Virus record (IMG/VR): IMGVR_UViG_3300025120_000222
Span: 1-35,201 of that record
Length of the DNA stretch: 35,201 nucleotides
Reading direction: 5' to 3' (one strand)
Origin: a virus
In this document: positions 20,018-25,397 of the stretch, piece by piece
Layout: each line of letters starts with the position of its first letter
Position numbering within the stretch: position 1 is the stretch's first letter
Made by a program: the position numbers and the translations under genes
The notes under the pieces: model-generated
Databases searched by the model: none
What the model saw: only the letters and a program-made list of their open reading frames with translations
What the model was told of the DNA's origin: nothing

Positions 20018-20211
20018 TGACTAGTGTCTACTGTTGAAGTTCGGTTTACCTCACATACCTCATAACTAATATCCTCTTCTGTATAGTCAGTCTTCATAAG
20101 CCCTACCATACCCTTTAATACTATCCATGTATTCTTAAACTCATTCTCTGTAAGATTATTGTATATACATTCCTCCTTTGCATAAATGTGATATATTTTT
20201 TCCTTTTTCAT
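20014..20211 (-). CDS. Conserved cyanophage protein, 65 aa
   Basis: MKKEKIYHIYAKEECIYNNL followed by TENEFKNTWIVLKGMVGLMKTDY resembles a small protein family I recall as widespread in T4-like cyanophages (IYHIYAK...CIYHNLTEEEF..W). The pattern is two short strands followed by an amphipathic helix. No function is known and no catalytic motif is visible. It is the first gene after a roughly 200-base leader that begins at the consensus promoter 20425-20454. Its stop codon forms part of the next promoter. Confidence 0.8.
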   Translation of the reverse strand: MKKEKIYHIYAKEECIYNNLTENEFKNTWIVLKGMVGLMKTDYTEEDISYEVCEVNRTSTVDTSH

Positions 20212-20491
20212 AGATTTTTTATGGGGGAAAATTTTTTTTATATAGCAAACCTCTGCAGCGTTTTTATATCTGCTGGAATTTTTTTTATGAATGTGATATA
20301 GAGAGGTCGATCTGTCACCTCTGTAGGTTAGGGTAGTTATGGGTTTTTATAACGCCCCGCCCCCGTTACGCCCCCCGGACGTTAACACATAAGGGCGCAA
20401 TAACTGCCGAATACGCATACTGCCATTATAGCAAATAAGGGGACAATGTGTCAACAACTGCCCCTCACTAAGTATCACTTAACTCGTACTA
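20212..20491. other. Non-coding leader region with G-rich island and hairpins
   Basis: No convincing gene lies here. Reading the minus strand from the promoter at 20454-20425, the leader first carries a G-rich block (about 20392-20358; runs of six, five and four G). It then has a hairpin with arms AGAGGT / ACCTCT around 20303-20325, and finally very AT-rich sequence with TATATAAAA just before the 65-aa gene. The G block is striking in this AT-rich genome. Confidence 0.6.
20425..20454 (-). promoter_or_regulatory. Consensus sigma-70 promoter (18-bp spacer)
   Basis: Minus-strand TTGACA (20454-20449) and TATAAT (20430-20425) are both perfect, with an 18-base spacer. The transcript would start near 20418 and run through a leader of about 200 bases to the 65-aa gene at 20211. 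It lies directly after the stop of the 87-aa gene. Confidence 0.8.
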
Positions 20492-20755
20492 TTAAACACC
20501 GAAGTAGCAATCAGAATTGATCTCGACGATGTTAACTTTAGGATCTCTGTAGTTAACACCGTCAGGGGTCGATAAGTCATTGAAAGAACAACCCTCGAGA
20601 GCATCTACAAAATCCTCATAACTACCTGCCAGACGCGCAAGATCATAAAGACCCTCATCATTACCGATCCAGAGTGCAACATTCCAGGTCTCATAATTCG
20701 TCCAACCGTTATAGGTGGTATCGGTGAGATTGGTTTGGAAGGTGGAGACTGTCAT
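20492..20755 (-). CDS. DUF7249-like phage protein, 87 aa
   Basis: The N-terminal part contains YNGWTNYETWNVALWIGNDE (residues 15-34). This aromatic-rich NGWTNYETW signature is typical of small phage proteins placed, as I recall, in DUF7249. No biochemical function is known. The remainder is acidic, with a helix around EDFVDALEGCSF. It starts 12 bases after copy 1 of the conserved intergenic element, so it is probably transcribed on its own. A strong sigma-70 promoter follows its stop. Confidence 0.8.
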   Translation of the reverse strand: MTVSTFQTNLTDTTYNGWTNYETWNVALWIGNDEGLYDLARLAGSYEDFVDALEGCSFNDLSTPDGVNYRDPKVNIVEINSDCYFGV

Positions 20756-20767
20756 GAGTGGATTGAG

Positions 20768-20806
20768 TGCTTACGCTATTAGGACACTTTGAAGGTGAGT
20801 AACTTT
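20768..20806 (-). promoter_or_regulatory. TTACTCACC element, copy 1
   Basis: Box TTACTCACC, then 13 bases, then hexamer AATAGC and GTAAGCA on the minus strand. It lies between the 110-aa gene and the 87-aa gene. Its geometry is that of a middle-type promoter. Confidence 0.65.
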
Positions 20807-20835
20807 AAAGGGAGAATAAGTACCTCCCTTAAGTA

Positions 20836-21168
20836 TTAACGACGATCTAGTGCTGCTGCTTTACGATCTGCTTTAATCTGTGCAGCATAACGACTCTTAA
20901 CCTTTGAAAGATTTGATACCATCTCTTTACCAATACCACAGACTGGGGTCATTGTTTGTTCACGTCCCCCGCCTGCTGTTGTTGCTTTGGTGGTAGAATC
21001 TCCCGTCTTAACTGTACCTAATGCGCGACCTGAAACCATCCCCATTGGCAACTTTGACCATGTTTCACCCTTACGGGGTCCACGAGTCTTAAGTTTCTTA
21101 ACAGTAACTGTCTTGCCACTATCTTGCAGATTGTCAATGATATTGGTCAATTGAGTGACTGAATTCAT
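20836..21168 (-). CDS. Basic phage protein, 110 aa, unknown
   Basis: The protein starts MNSVTQLTNIIDNLQDSGK and is rich in Lys and Arg, with KKLKTRGPRKGETW in the first third and RYAAQIKADRKAAALDRR at the C-terminus. The glycine/threonine-rich middle (TTKATTAGGGREQ) is probably a linker. The charge suggests nucleic-acid binding, but no known domain is visible. It is preceded by copy 2 of the conserved element and followed by copy 1, so it looks like a single-gene unit. Confidence 0.75.
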   Translation of the reverse strand: MNSVTQLTNIIDNLQDSGKTVTVKKLKTRGPRKGETWSKLPMGMVSGRALGTVKTGDSTTKATTAGGGREQTMTPVCGIGKEMVSNLSKVKSRYAAQIKADRKAAALDRR

Positions 21169-21181
21169 TGGGTCGGTTTGC

Positions 21182-21220
21182 TGCTTACACTATAAGGACA
21201 CTTTGAAGGTGAGTAACTTT
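21182..21220 (-). promoter_or_regulatory. TTACTCACC element, copy 2
   Basis: One of the cleanest copies: TTACTCACC, 13 bases, TATAGT, then GTAAGCA. It lies 14 bases before the 110-aa gene and follows the 57-aa gene. Confidence 0.7.
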
Positions 21221-21233
21221 AATTCCTATACAA

Positions 21234-21407
21234 TCACCACGTGTCTGGAGTACTTAAGTTTTCCACATAAGCATCACACCTCTCAGATCCTTCGAGTTCA
21301 AACAACCTTTCCCAATTGATATTGTTGGGATCAAAATCTCCCAGTGCTTCAATATTCAAGGTGATCCGATAACGTTGCTTCTGTGCTTGTTGATAGATAG
21401 CAGGCAT
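21234..21407 (-). CDS. Small hypothetical protein, 57 aa
   Basis: Translation gives MPAIYQQAQKQRYRITLNIE with LGDFDPNNINWERLFELEG next and a stop after STPDTW. The codon pattern is protein-like and the gene fills the space between a sigma-70-like promoter (21437-21465) and copy 2 of the conserved element. The fold is probably a strand (RYRITLNIE) plus a helix (NWERLFEL). It falls just under common length cut-offs and is easily missed. I do not recognise a function, though the strand-linker-helix form recalls other small phage proteins here. Confidence 0.65.
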   Translation of the reverse strand: MPAIYQQAQKQRYRITLNIEALGDFDPNNINWERLFELEGSERCDAYVENLSTPDTW

Positions 21408-21436
21408 GATTCTCCGAGTGGTGTGAAGACTTTAAC

Positions 21437-21465
21437 AGTGTAGAATGGGCGTGGCTATATGTCAA
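21437..21465 (-). promoter_or_regulatory. Sigma-70-like promoter before 57-aa gene
   Basis: Minus-strand TTGACA (21465-21460), 17-base spacer and TACACT (21442-21437; four of six consensus bases). The transcript would start near 21430, about 23 bases before the 57-aa gene at 21407. Confidence 0.55.
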
Positions 21466-21540
21466 CCTCATAACCGCTATTTATGAGGAATGCTTATGTT
21501 TTTTGAGTGTCAAGTCCCCAAAAAACTTATGAGCGGGTGC

Positions 21541-21569
21541 TTGACATTTTTGCGCGGTTGTGATAGAGT
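21541..21569 (+). promoter_or_regulatory. Plus-strand sigma-70-like promoter
   Basis: TTGACA at 21541-21546, 17-base spacer and TAGAGT at 21564-21569. It points away from every gene in the window; nothing on the plus strand downstream looks coding. A transcript would run through the stem-loop at 21627-21667. Confidence 0.4.
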
Positions 21570-21592
21570 GCGTGCTTAGATCACAAGACTCT

Positions 21593-21638
21593 GAGACATT
21601 TAATTGATCATAAGATTAGGATCTATGAGACATTTAAT
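21593..21638. repeat. Direct repeats GAGACATTTAAT
   Basis: The 12-mer GAGACATTTAAT occurs at 21593-21604 and 21627-21638, 34 bases apart. The second copy also forms one arm of the stem-loop at 21627-21667. Confidence 0.8.
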
Positions 21639-21667
21639 AAGACCTAAGTATAAGGTCTATATGTCTC
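21627..21667. repeat. Two-step stem-loop
   Basis: The outer stem GAGACAT/ATGTCTC (21627-21633 with 21661-21667) encloses the inner stem AGACCT/AGGTCT (21640-21645 with 21653-21658) around a 7-base loop. Both stems are perfect. It could form in RNA from either strand or as a DNA cruciform. Confidence 0.7.
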
Positions 21668-21786
21668 TTAATCATACTCATGGATAGTATCCTGAGAACA
21701 TTCTCAATAGCAACATAAAACAGCAATATACCTTTTTTAATACATTAATAAACGTTTTTTAATGAAAAAATGGTATTTATCCTGTT

Positions 21787-21814
21787 AAAAAAGGGGTATT
21801 TTGAGATATACCCC
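21787..21814 (-). terminator. Rho-independent terminator (minus strand)
   Basis: Read on the minus strand, GGGGTAT (21814-21808) pairs with ATACCCC (21799-21793) across an 8-base loop and is followed directly by six T (21792-21787). It lies 26 bases after the stop of the 30-aa frame and should end transcripts from the small-gene group at 21840-22728. Confidence 0.85.
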
Positions 21815-21839
21815 CATTTCTTATGTTATGTACTGTCTA

Positions 21840-21932
21840 TCAATAAAGAGTATCAATTGCCTCAAGAATGAGAAGAATATCATTGCCATTCTGTGCAGAT
21901 TCAAGAGCAGAGAAGAGATCAGACTTAGACAT
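21840..21932 (-). CDS. Very small protein, 30 aa
   Basis: The frame MSKSDLFSALESAQNGNDIL ends LILEAIDTLY and would form one amphipathic helix pair. I recall similar peptides of about 30-50 residues (FxxALExAQNGNELL.IL) in cyanophages, which is the main reason to believe it. It ends just before the terminator at 21787-21814, which fits a last gene of a unit. There is no clear ribosome-binding site, so confidence is moderate. Confidence 0.5.
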   Translation of the reverse strand: MSKSDLFSALESAQNGNDILLILEAIDTLY

Positions 21933-22002
21933 TAAAATAGTAAGTTAGTGTGTGTGATTAGTGAGTTTTAAGTCATCACCAGGACTGTTGTAATACTAGG
22001 TT

Positions 22003-22206
22003 TTAAGGATTCAAATCAAACCAAGTTTCTACACCATAGCAATCAATAATCTCTTCTTTAATATCATCTATCTTATAACCTTTTAGATTTTCAACAATAC
22101 CATCTACAGCAAAAGTAATCAAGGTATTCATATCCATTCCTTCTACAATCATCTCTGCATAACGTTGCTTAAGTCCTTCAATCTGTTCGGTTTGAGTGAT
22201 AGTCAT
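22003..22206 (-). CDS. Conserved cyanophage protein, 67 aa
   Basis: MTITQTEQIEGLKQRYAEMI leads into a mostly helical acidic protein with GYKIDDIKEEIIDCYGVETW at the C-terminal half. Proteins of this kind (TEQI.GLK.RYAE, then LKEEVIDTY) are, from memory, frequent in the small-gene regions of T4-like cyanophages. No function is known. Its ATG overlaps the stop of the 48-aa membrane protein by four bases (ATGA), so the pair is translationally coupled. Confidence 0.8.
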   Translation of the reverse strand: MTITQTEQIEGLKQRYAEMIVEGMDMNTLITFAVDGIVENLKGYKIDDIKEEIIDCYGVETWFDLNP

Positions 22207-22349
22207 TCGATTACGTTTGAGGGTGGATTAAGTAGTCTTTCGAGTGCTTCATTCCTTTCAGTGATTGTATCTGTAAGATTACTATCTAACACTTGAATCA
22301 TTAGATTAGCACCTAGTATAATGAAGAGAGCAAGGAAGATAAGTCTCAT
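22203..22349 (-). CDS. Small membrane protein, 48 aa
   Basis: The start MRLIFLALFIILGANLMIQV at 22349 opens with a hydrophobic helix (residues 2-20) that could span the inner membrane or act as an uncleaved signal anchor. A short polar tail follows (TERNEALERLLNPPSNVIE). A longer open frame upstream is Ser/His-rich and looks like non-coding leader. It overlaps the 67-aa gene by four bases. Function unknown; small phage membrane proteins may act in lysis control or superinfection exclusion, but nothing here shows it. Confidence 0.65.
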   Translation of the reverse strand: MRLIFLALFIILGANLMIQVLDSNLTDTITERNEALERLLNPPSNVIE

Positions 22350-22386
22350 GATTAGAAAAAGTGTAAATGAGTGTGAGTAAGAATGA

Positions 22387-22728
22387 CTAGGCAAAGATGA
22401 AACCATTCGTGAAATCATTGACATTAAAGACTTTACTTTGTCCTGCCATTCCTACAAACTTTCTTACAAACCACTTGTAGTTCTTCTGAAATACTCCTTC
22501 TCCAGCAATACAAAATTCATCACAAAGTGCATTGAGTCTAGACTTGGTTGTTGTTGATTGATAACCACCATCAAAGATTGTCATTGTATCATCATCGATA
22601 GTTGCAATCTGATTGCCATGAAGATAAACGAAACTTACACCCTCAATTGTAATGACTTGAGTGTTACCAGATTTCCAATCAAGATTAGACTGGATTGCTT
22701 GACACATTTGAGTTTCGATTTTTCTCAT
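22387..22728 (-). CDS. Conserved cyanophage protein, 113 aa
   Basis: MRKIETQMCQAIQSNLDWKS is the likely start; conserved-looking sequence begins there, and the upstream extension to 22782 reads as leader. The central part VSFVYLHGNQIATIDDDTMT and FDGGYQSTTTKSRLNALCDE, followed by VFQKNYKWFV, matches a common cyanophage protein I remember as unnamed. It looks like a small beta-rich domain. The gene follows copy 3 of the conserved element after a 90-base pyrimidine-rich leader. No function is known. Confidence 0.85.
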   Translation of the reverse strand: MRKIETQMCQAIQSNLDWKSGNTQVITIEGVSFVYLHGNQIATIDDDTMTIFDGGYQSTTTKSRLNALCDEFCIAGEGVFQKNYKWFVRKFVGMAGQSKVFNVNDFTNGFIFA

Positions 22729-22818
22729 GATTTGAATTGATTGATTGGTGAGGTGGTTCGGTGAAACAATTCTCAGAAACAATTCGTTAAGAAGAGAAGT
22801 GAGAGAGAGAAGACTGAA

Positions 22819-22857
22819 CCCTTATACTATAAGGACACTTTAGAGGTGAGTAACTTT
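22819..22857 (-). promoter_or_regulatory. TTACTCACC element, copy 3
   Basis: TTACTCACC, 13 bases, TATAGT. The hexamer is the centre of a perfect palindrome CCTTATA-G-TATAAGG. A leader of about 90 bases containing two GAATTGTTTC repeats separates it from the 113-aa gene. Confidence 0.7.
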
Positions 22858-22869
22858 AATCAGGAAGAA

Positions 22870-22977
22870 TCAACGCAGTTTTAAATATCCGTGCTCAACC
22901 ATTAAGTCGATAAACTTAACACATTGATTACCTGTTTCCATCTGAGAGAGATGATAGAAAAGAGTTGAGAGATTCAT
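22870..22977 (-). CDS. Very small protein, 35 aa
   Basis: The frame reads MNLSTLFYHLSQMETGNQCV then KFIDLMVEHGYLKLR and stop. It fills the gap between the 61-aa gene (stop at 22998) and copy 3 of the conserved element, the same spacing pattern as the longer genes around it. The sequence is helical and balanced in composition. No ribosome-binding site stands out and no relative is recognised, so the call rests on position and on the absence of any other content in this stretch. Confidence 0.5.
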   Translation of the reverse strand: MNLSTLFYHLSQMETGNQCVKFIDLMVEHGYLKLR

Positions 22978-22997
22978 TTGATTATGTTTATAGTGAT

Positions 22998-23183
22998 TCA
23001 GTTTGATGCATCCATGAATACATCGTAGAAGCAATCAAATGCAGCACCATCATGACAGAATGATTTAATTCCACTCTGATCAGCAACCCAATCATATGCC
23101 ATATCAATATCAGCACCTGTCTCAATCACAAAGGATTGCAGACCTTGAAGAGCAGAGATAAAAGCAGAATTGTTGAGAAGCAT
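22998..23183 (-). CDS. Small hypothetical protein, 61 aa
   Basis: MLLNNSAFISALQGLQSFVI is followed by an acidic, aromatic-rich part (DMAYDWVADQSGIKSFCHDG) and ends VFMDASN. It is mostly helical by eye and has no membrane segment. It starts 25 bases after copy 4 of the conserved element and is followed by the 35-aa frame, so these two probably share a transcript. I do not recognise a function. Confidence 0.7.
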   Translation of the reverse strand: MLLNNSAFISALQGLQSFVIETGADIDMAYDWVADQSGIKSFCHDGAAFDCFYDVFMDASN

Positions 23184-23208
23184 TGAATTGAGTTTGTTTG
23201 GTGTGGTG

Positions 23209-23245
23209 TCTATACTATAAAGACACTTTCGAGGTGAGTAACTTT
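23209..23245 (-). promoter_or_regulatory. TTACTCACC element, copy 4
   Basis: TTACTCACC, 13 bases, TATAGT, then ATAGAC in place of the usual GTAAGC. It lies between two 61-aa genes. Confidence 0.7.
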
Positions 23246-23258
23246 AATCTTATCTAAT

Positions 23259-23444
23259 TTACATTCCATTCATATACTCATGTAGTTCAGCAAAGTATTG
23301 TTCTTCAGTATCAAATGAACGACCATGGATCACACAAGGGAACGTTTTCTTTTGAAACATTGTTGATACAACTTCGCAATCTTGACGATCATAGCCCATC
23401 TCGACTAGGTTGTTCACGTAAGGGTTGTTTGAAAGTGTTCTCAT
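23259..23444 (-). CDS. Small hypothetical protein, 61 aa
   Basis: It starts MRTLSNNPYVNNLVEMGYDR and continues DCEVVSTMFQKKTFPCVIHG, ending in an acidic helix (TEEQYFAELHEYMNGM). The Cys pair and the small size might suggest metal binding but the spacing is not a known finger. Its ATG immediately follows the TATAGT hexamer of element copy 5. If that hexamer is a -10 box, the transcript would begin inside the gene and translation would have to start at Met16 (MGYDRQ). Function unknown. Confidence 0.7.
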   Translation of the reverse strand: MRTLSNNPYVNNLVEMGYDRQDCEVVSTMFQKKTFPCVIHGRSFDTEEQYFAELHEYMNGM

Positions 23445-23476
23445 ACTATAGTGACACTTTCGAGGTGAGTAACTTT
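23441..23476 (-). promoter_or_regulatory. TTACTCACC element, copy 5
   Basis: TTACTCACC, 13 bases, TATAGT, directly followed by the ATG of the 61-aa gene. This arrangement conflicts with a simple promoter for the full-length frame. Confidence 0.65.
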
Positions 23477-23481
23477 ATTCT

Positions 23482-23643
23482 TTAAAATACGTTAGTCCAT
23501 CGTTCATGTTGAATTGCAGTAATACGACCCTCTGCTAACATTTTGTCGCAAACATCACAAAAGATGAAGAACTTCTCATTTCTGTTCAATGTATGACTTT
23601 GTGCTGTAGTCTTGATTACGTTGAGAAGATTAGTCTTGAGCAT
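23482..23643 (-). CDS. Small hypothetical protein, 53 aa
   Basis: The start MLKTNLLNVIKTTAQSHTLN at 23643 is preferred because it lies four bases after the stop of the 55-aa gene; the upstream open extension overlaps that gene. It contains EKFFIFCDVCDKMLAEGRIT with a CxxC pair and then QHERWTNVF. A CxxC pair alone does not prove zinc binding. It is the last gene before element copy 5 and is probably translated from the same message as the 55- and 90-aa genes. Confidence 0.7.
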   Translation of the reverse strand: MLKTNLLNVIKTTAQSHTLNRNEKFFIFCDVCDKMLAEGRITAIQHERWTNVF

Positions 23644-23647
23644 GATG

Positions 23648-23815
23648 TTAGTTAGTGGGGAAGTTTTTGCAGACGGCATCAGATAGAAGCATCACCAATT
23701 TTTCTGCTTCTGATACATCTCCATTATAGTTGCTATAAAAGAAATCATCGATTATAGAATCAATGTCTTCCATCAACTGTTCGCGACTCATTAACATGTC
23801 AAGTTGTGCGTTCAT
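23648..23815 (-). CDS. Conserved small phage protein, 55 aa
   Basis: MNAQLDMLMSREQLMEDIDS at 23815 is the likely start; the longer frame from 23863 overlaps the 90-aa gene in a non-conserved way. The body is acidic and helical with SEAEKLVMLLSDAVCKNF at the C-terminus, a pattern I recall from cyanophage small proteins (DEAEKL...LSDAVCK.FP). No function is known. It lies in a tight group with the 90-aa gene upstream and the 53-aa gene downstream. Confidence 0.75.
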   Translation of the reverse strand: MNAQLDMLMSREQLMEDIDSIIDDFFYSNYNGDVSEAEKLVMLLSDAVCKNFPTN

Positions 23816-23850
23816 GATGTTAGATAAGGATTTACAGTGAGTGAGGGGAA

Positions 23851-24123
23851 TCAACCCACACATGCCATGGGAGCATACTCAGAGCGGGGCATCTTGTCGG
23901 TGTGGTAGTCTGTTACCTCAGCACCTCCAACAATACGTTCTGCCCACTCGTGCTTTGCATTTAGCATCGTTACAGTTGAATATGACTTCTGACCATTAGC
24001 ACGGAAGGTAACACGCTTATTGAAACGTTTGACAACAACTTTCATGCCTTTGACTTCATCTGCTTCAGCGATGAATGCCTCAGGAAAGAAATCGACGATA
24101 CAGACAGAGTTTGTGAGTTGCAT
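23851..24123 (-). CDS. Hypothetical phage protein, 90 aa
   Basis: The protein starts MQLTNSVCIVDFFPEAFIAE and has a basic middle (VVVKRFNKRVTFRANGQKSY) followed by a STVTMLNAKHEWAERI segment. By eye it is beta strands followed by a helix, as in many nucleic-acid or protein binding mini-domains, but I cannot name the family. It is the first gene after element copy 6 and heads the group 90 aa, 55 aa, 53 aa. No membrane or signal sequence is present. Confidence 0.75.
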   Translation of the reverse strand: MQLTNSVCIVDFFPEAFIAEADEVKGMKVVVKRFNKRVTFRANGQKSYSTVTMLNAKHEWAERIVGGAEVTDYHTDKMPRSEYAPMACVG

Positions 24124-24135
24124 AATGAAGTGAGT

Positions 24136-24174
24136 TGCTTACGTTATTGAAACACTTTGAAGGTGAGTAACTTT
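24136..24174 (-). promoter_or_regulatory. TTACTCACC element, copy 6
   Basis: TTACTCACC, 13 bases, AATAAC, then GTAAGCA. It touches the stop codon of the 87-aa gene and lies 12 bases before the 90-aa gene. Confidence 0.65.
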
Positions 24175-24437
24175 CAAAATGCCAAACATGACCAACGATC
24201 TAATTTTGTGCCATAATACTTGTTGATAGTTTGAGTTACAACTTCATTGCACTCGCTATCACAAAAACCCCATTCTGAATATACACCAAGATAACGATAC
24301 ATTACACTTTGAGTGTTGATTGCATCATCACTATCAGCAAGAAGTAGAGTGAAGAAACTATTCACCTTATCAAGAACATCATCAGGAGTGTCAATGTAAC
24401 ATTCCCATTCGCTACGCTTCAGTGTGATTGTTTTCAT
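24174..24437 (-). CDS. Hypothetical phage protein, 87 aa
   Basis: MKTITLKRSEWECYIDTPDD at 24437 is taken as the start; an in-frame ATG six codons upstream (24455) is also possible. The protein is acidic with a long helix (VLDKVNSFFTLLLADSDDAI) and a Cys-bearing segment (WGFCDSECNEVV). The start pattern 'MKTI.L.RSEWE' is common among small phage proteins. It follows the 60-aa coiled-coil gene and is followed at once by element copy 6. Function is not recognised. Confidence 0.7.
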   Translation of the reverse strand: MKTITLKRSEWECYIDTPDDVLDKVNSFFTLLLADSDDAINTQSVMYRYLGVYSEWGFCDSECNEVVTQTINKYYGTKLDRWSCLAF

Positions 24438-24485
24438 TACGTTAGAAATAGTCATGAAGAATGAACTTAGAATCTTATATGTTAA

Positions 24486-24668
24486 TCAACCGCCAAACAT
24501 TTCATCAAATAATGGTGTGTCACGATTCTCACGATCGTATTGTGAATTGACTGCCATAATTTCAGTTTCAATCCATGCCAACTCCATACGCTTCTTATCA
24601 AGTTGTTGACGAAGATCGTAAAGTTTTTGATTGCGTTCGGTGATTGTCATCATTTTAGTCTTGCTCAT
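24486..24668 (-). CDS. Small coiled-coil protein, 60 aa
   Basis: The start is MSKTKMMTITERNQKLYDLR at 24668, just after element copy 7; the open frame further upstream reads through the element and is not credible. Residues about 9-45 form one long charged helix with heptad-like Leu/Met/Ile spacing (LYDLRQQLDKKRMELAWIET), suggesting a coiled coil. Met6 or Met7 could also start translation and would leave a short leader after the element. Function unknown. Confidence 0.7.
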   Translation of the reverse strand: MSKTKMMTITERNQKLYDLRQQLDKKRMELAWIETEIMAVNSQYDRENRDTPLFDEMFGG

Positions 24669-24700
24669 ACAACTATGACAGTTTCGAGGTGAGTAACTTT
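24664..24700 (-). promoter_or_regulatory. TTACTCACC element, copy 7 (shortened)
   Basis: TTACTCACC is intact, but the following hexamer CATAGT comes after only 10 bases, and the ATG of the 60-aa gene follows three bases later. This is one of three deviating copies. Confidence 0.6.
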
Positions 24701-25014
24701 TAATCTTTGAACTTTTCCAATAATATAGCAATAACTACAAAAGCAGCGATAGGTGCAGCAATATACCAATACTCAATAAGTAACCAAAGCATGAAAATAA
24801 TCCCTAGTAGTATAATCCAACCCAGGGCATTTCCTGCATCACTAATAGCAGAACTTTCGCACGGTTTATTGTAAGTTCTCTCACATTGTACGAGACAATC
24901 AGGGTTCCTACGTTGCACCATACAAATAGCATCATGTGCCGTCAATGCTGTCACTGTTTCAACATATTGTTGACCATCACCAATTTTAGGATATACTTTG
25001 ATGTCGTAAATCAT
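24700..25014 (-). CDS. Membrane protein with conserved N-terminal domain, 104 aa
   Basis: MIYDIKVYPKIGDGQQYVET is followed by VTALTAHDAICMVQRRNPDC, a small alpha/beta domain I recall from many cyanophage proteins (IYDVKVYPKVGNG.QYVETVTA..A.DA...V..RNPG). Residues about 65-100 contain two hydrophobic helices (WIILLGIIFMLWLLIEYWYI and AAPIAAFVVIAILL), so it is probably anchored in the host membrane. Two further Cys lie before the helices. ATG at 25014 fits the conserved start better than one two codons upstream. Function unknown. Confidence 0.8.
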   Translation of the reverse strand: MIYDIKVYPKIGDGQQYVETVTALTAHDAICMVQRRNPDCLVQCERTYNKPCESSAISDAGNALGWIILLGIIFMLWLLIEYWYIAAPIAAFVVIAILLEKFKD

Positions 25015-25036
25015 AACCAATTCTCATAGTGTTTTT

Positions 25037-25195
25037 TTATGCTGGTTTTACATTCCATTCATCTGTGGGAACCATCGTTTTGATGACATGTTCAACATTT
25101 TCGATTCCATAAACTACAACCTCCTGAGTTGAAATGTAACCACTTTTCTTCTCACGTTTCCATGAGACAATCCATCGATCACAAGATACTTTCAT
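25037..25195 (-). CDS. Small hypothetical protein, 52 aa
   Basis: The frame reads MKVSCDRWIVSWKREKKSGY then ISTQEVVVYGIENVEHVIKT and ends EWNVKPA. It has strand-strand-helix character. Its ATG overlaps the stop of the 67-aa gene by four bases (ATGA), strong evidence for translation by coupling. It is too short for usual cut-offs and easily overlooked. No family is recognised. Confidence 0.7.
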   Translation of the reverse strand: MKVSCDRWIVSWKREKKSGYISTQEVVVYGIENVEHVIKTMVPTDEWNVKPA

Positions 25196-25395
25196 GCCCA
25201 ATTCTCCATAAATTCATCAAGGGTGTAAAACTCACTGTCTGTTGAGGTTTCTTCAATCAATTGTTCGGTTGTAAGTTCTTCCATCTTCAAACGATACTCC
25301 TCTGGTGTGTCATCATTAGGGTCATAATCATCATGACAAAGATAGTCCCACTCACGAACAAGTGCATCAATCAGTTGTTCTTTAGTATAATCCAT
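25192..25395 (-). CDS. Conserved acidic cyanophage protein, 67 aa
   Basis: MDYTKEQLIDALVREWDYLC followed by HDDYDPNDDTPEEYRLKMEE and TLDEFMENWA is, from memory, a widely distributed cyanophage small protein (MTKEQLI..LV.EWEYLCHDD.D). It is strongly acidic and helical. The start at 25395 lies two bases after the stop of the 128-aa gene, and its own stop overlaps the 52-aa gene. The three form one coupled unit behind element copy 8. No function is known; acidity could suit DNA mimicry or protein binding, but this is speculation. Confidence 0.82.
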   Translation of the reverse strand: MDYTKEQLIDALVREWDYLCHDDYDPNDDTPEEYRLKMEELTTEQLIEETSTDSEFYTLDEFMENWA

Positions 25396-25397
25396 AA

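Larger units (their letters stand above)
21408..21839. other. Non-coding region with divergent promoters and inverted repeats
   Basis: No gene is supported here. It contains, from left to right, a minus-strand sigma-70-like promoter (21437-21465), inverted TGTCAAG/CTTGACA sequences, and a plus-strand promoter-like site (21541-21569). Next come two direct GAGACATTTAAT repeats and a two-step stem-loop (21627-21667). Two small dyads (GGATAGTATCC and GAGAACATTCTC), an AT-rich inverted repeat (about 21728-21776) and a minus-strand terminator (21787-21814) follow. It could be a replication origin, a small-RNA gene or an operator region. Confidence 0.6.

Noticed and set aside
21415-21840. tRNA gene in the structured non-coding region
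   Set aside because: No cloverleaf with a T-loop GTTCRA or an acceptor/anticodon pair was found; the stems do not fit.
22350-22386. A fourteenth element copy before the 48-aa gene
   Set aside because: TTACTCAC is present, but the rest of the box and the -10 hexamer are not; kept out as a chance or decayed match.
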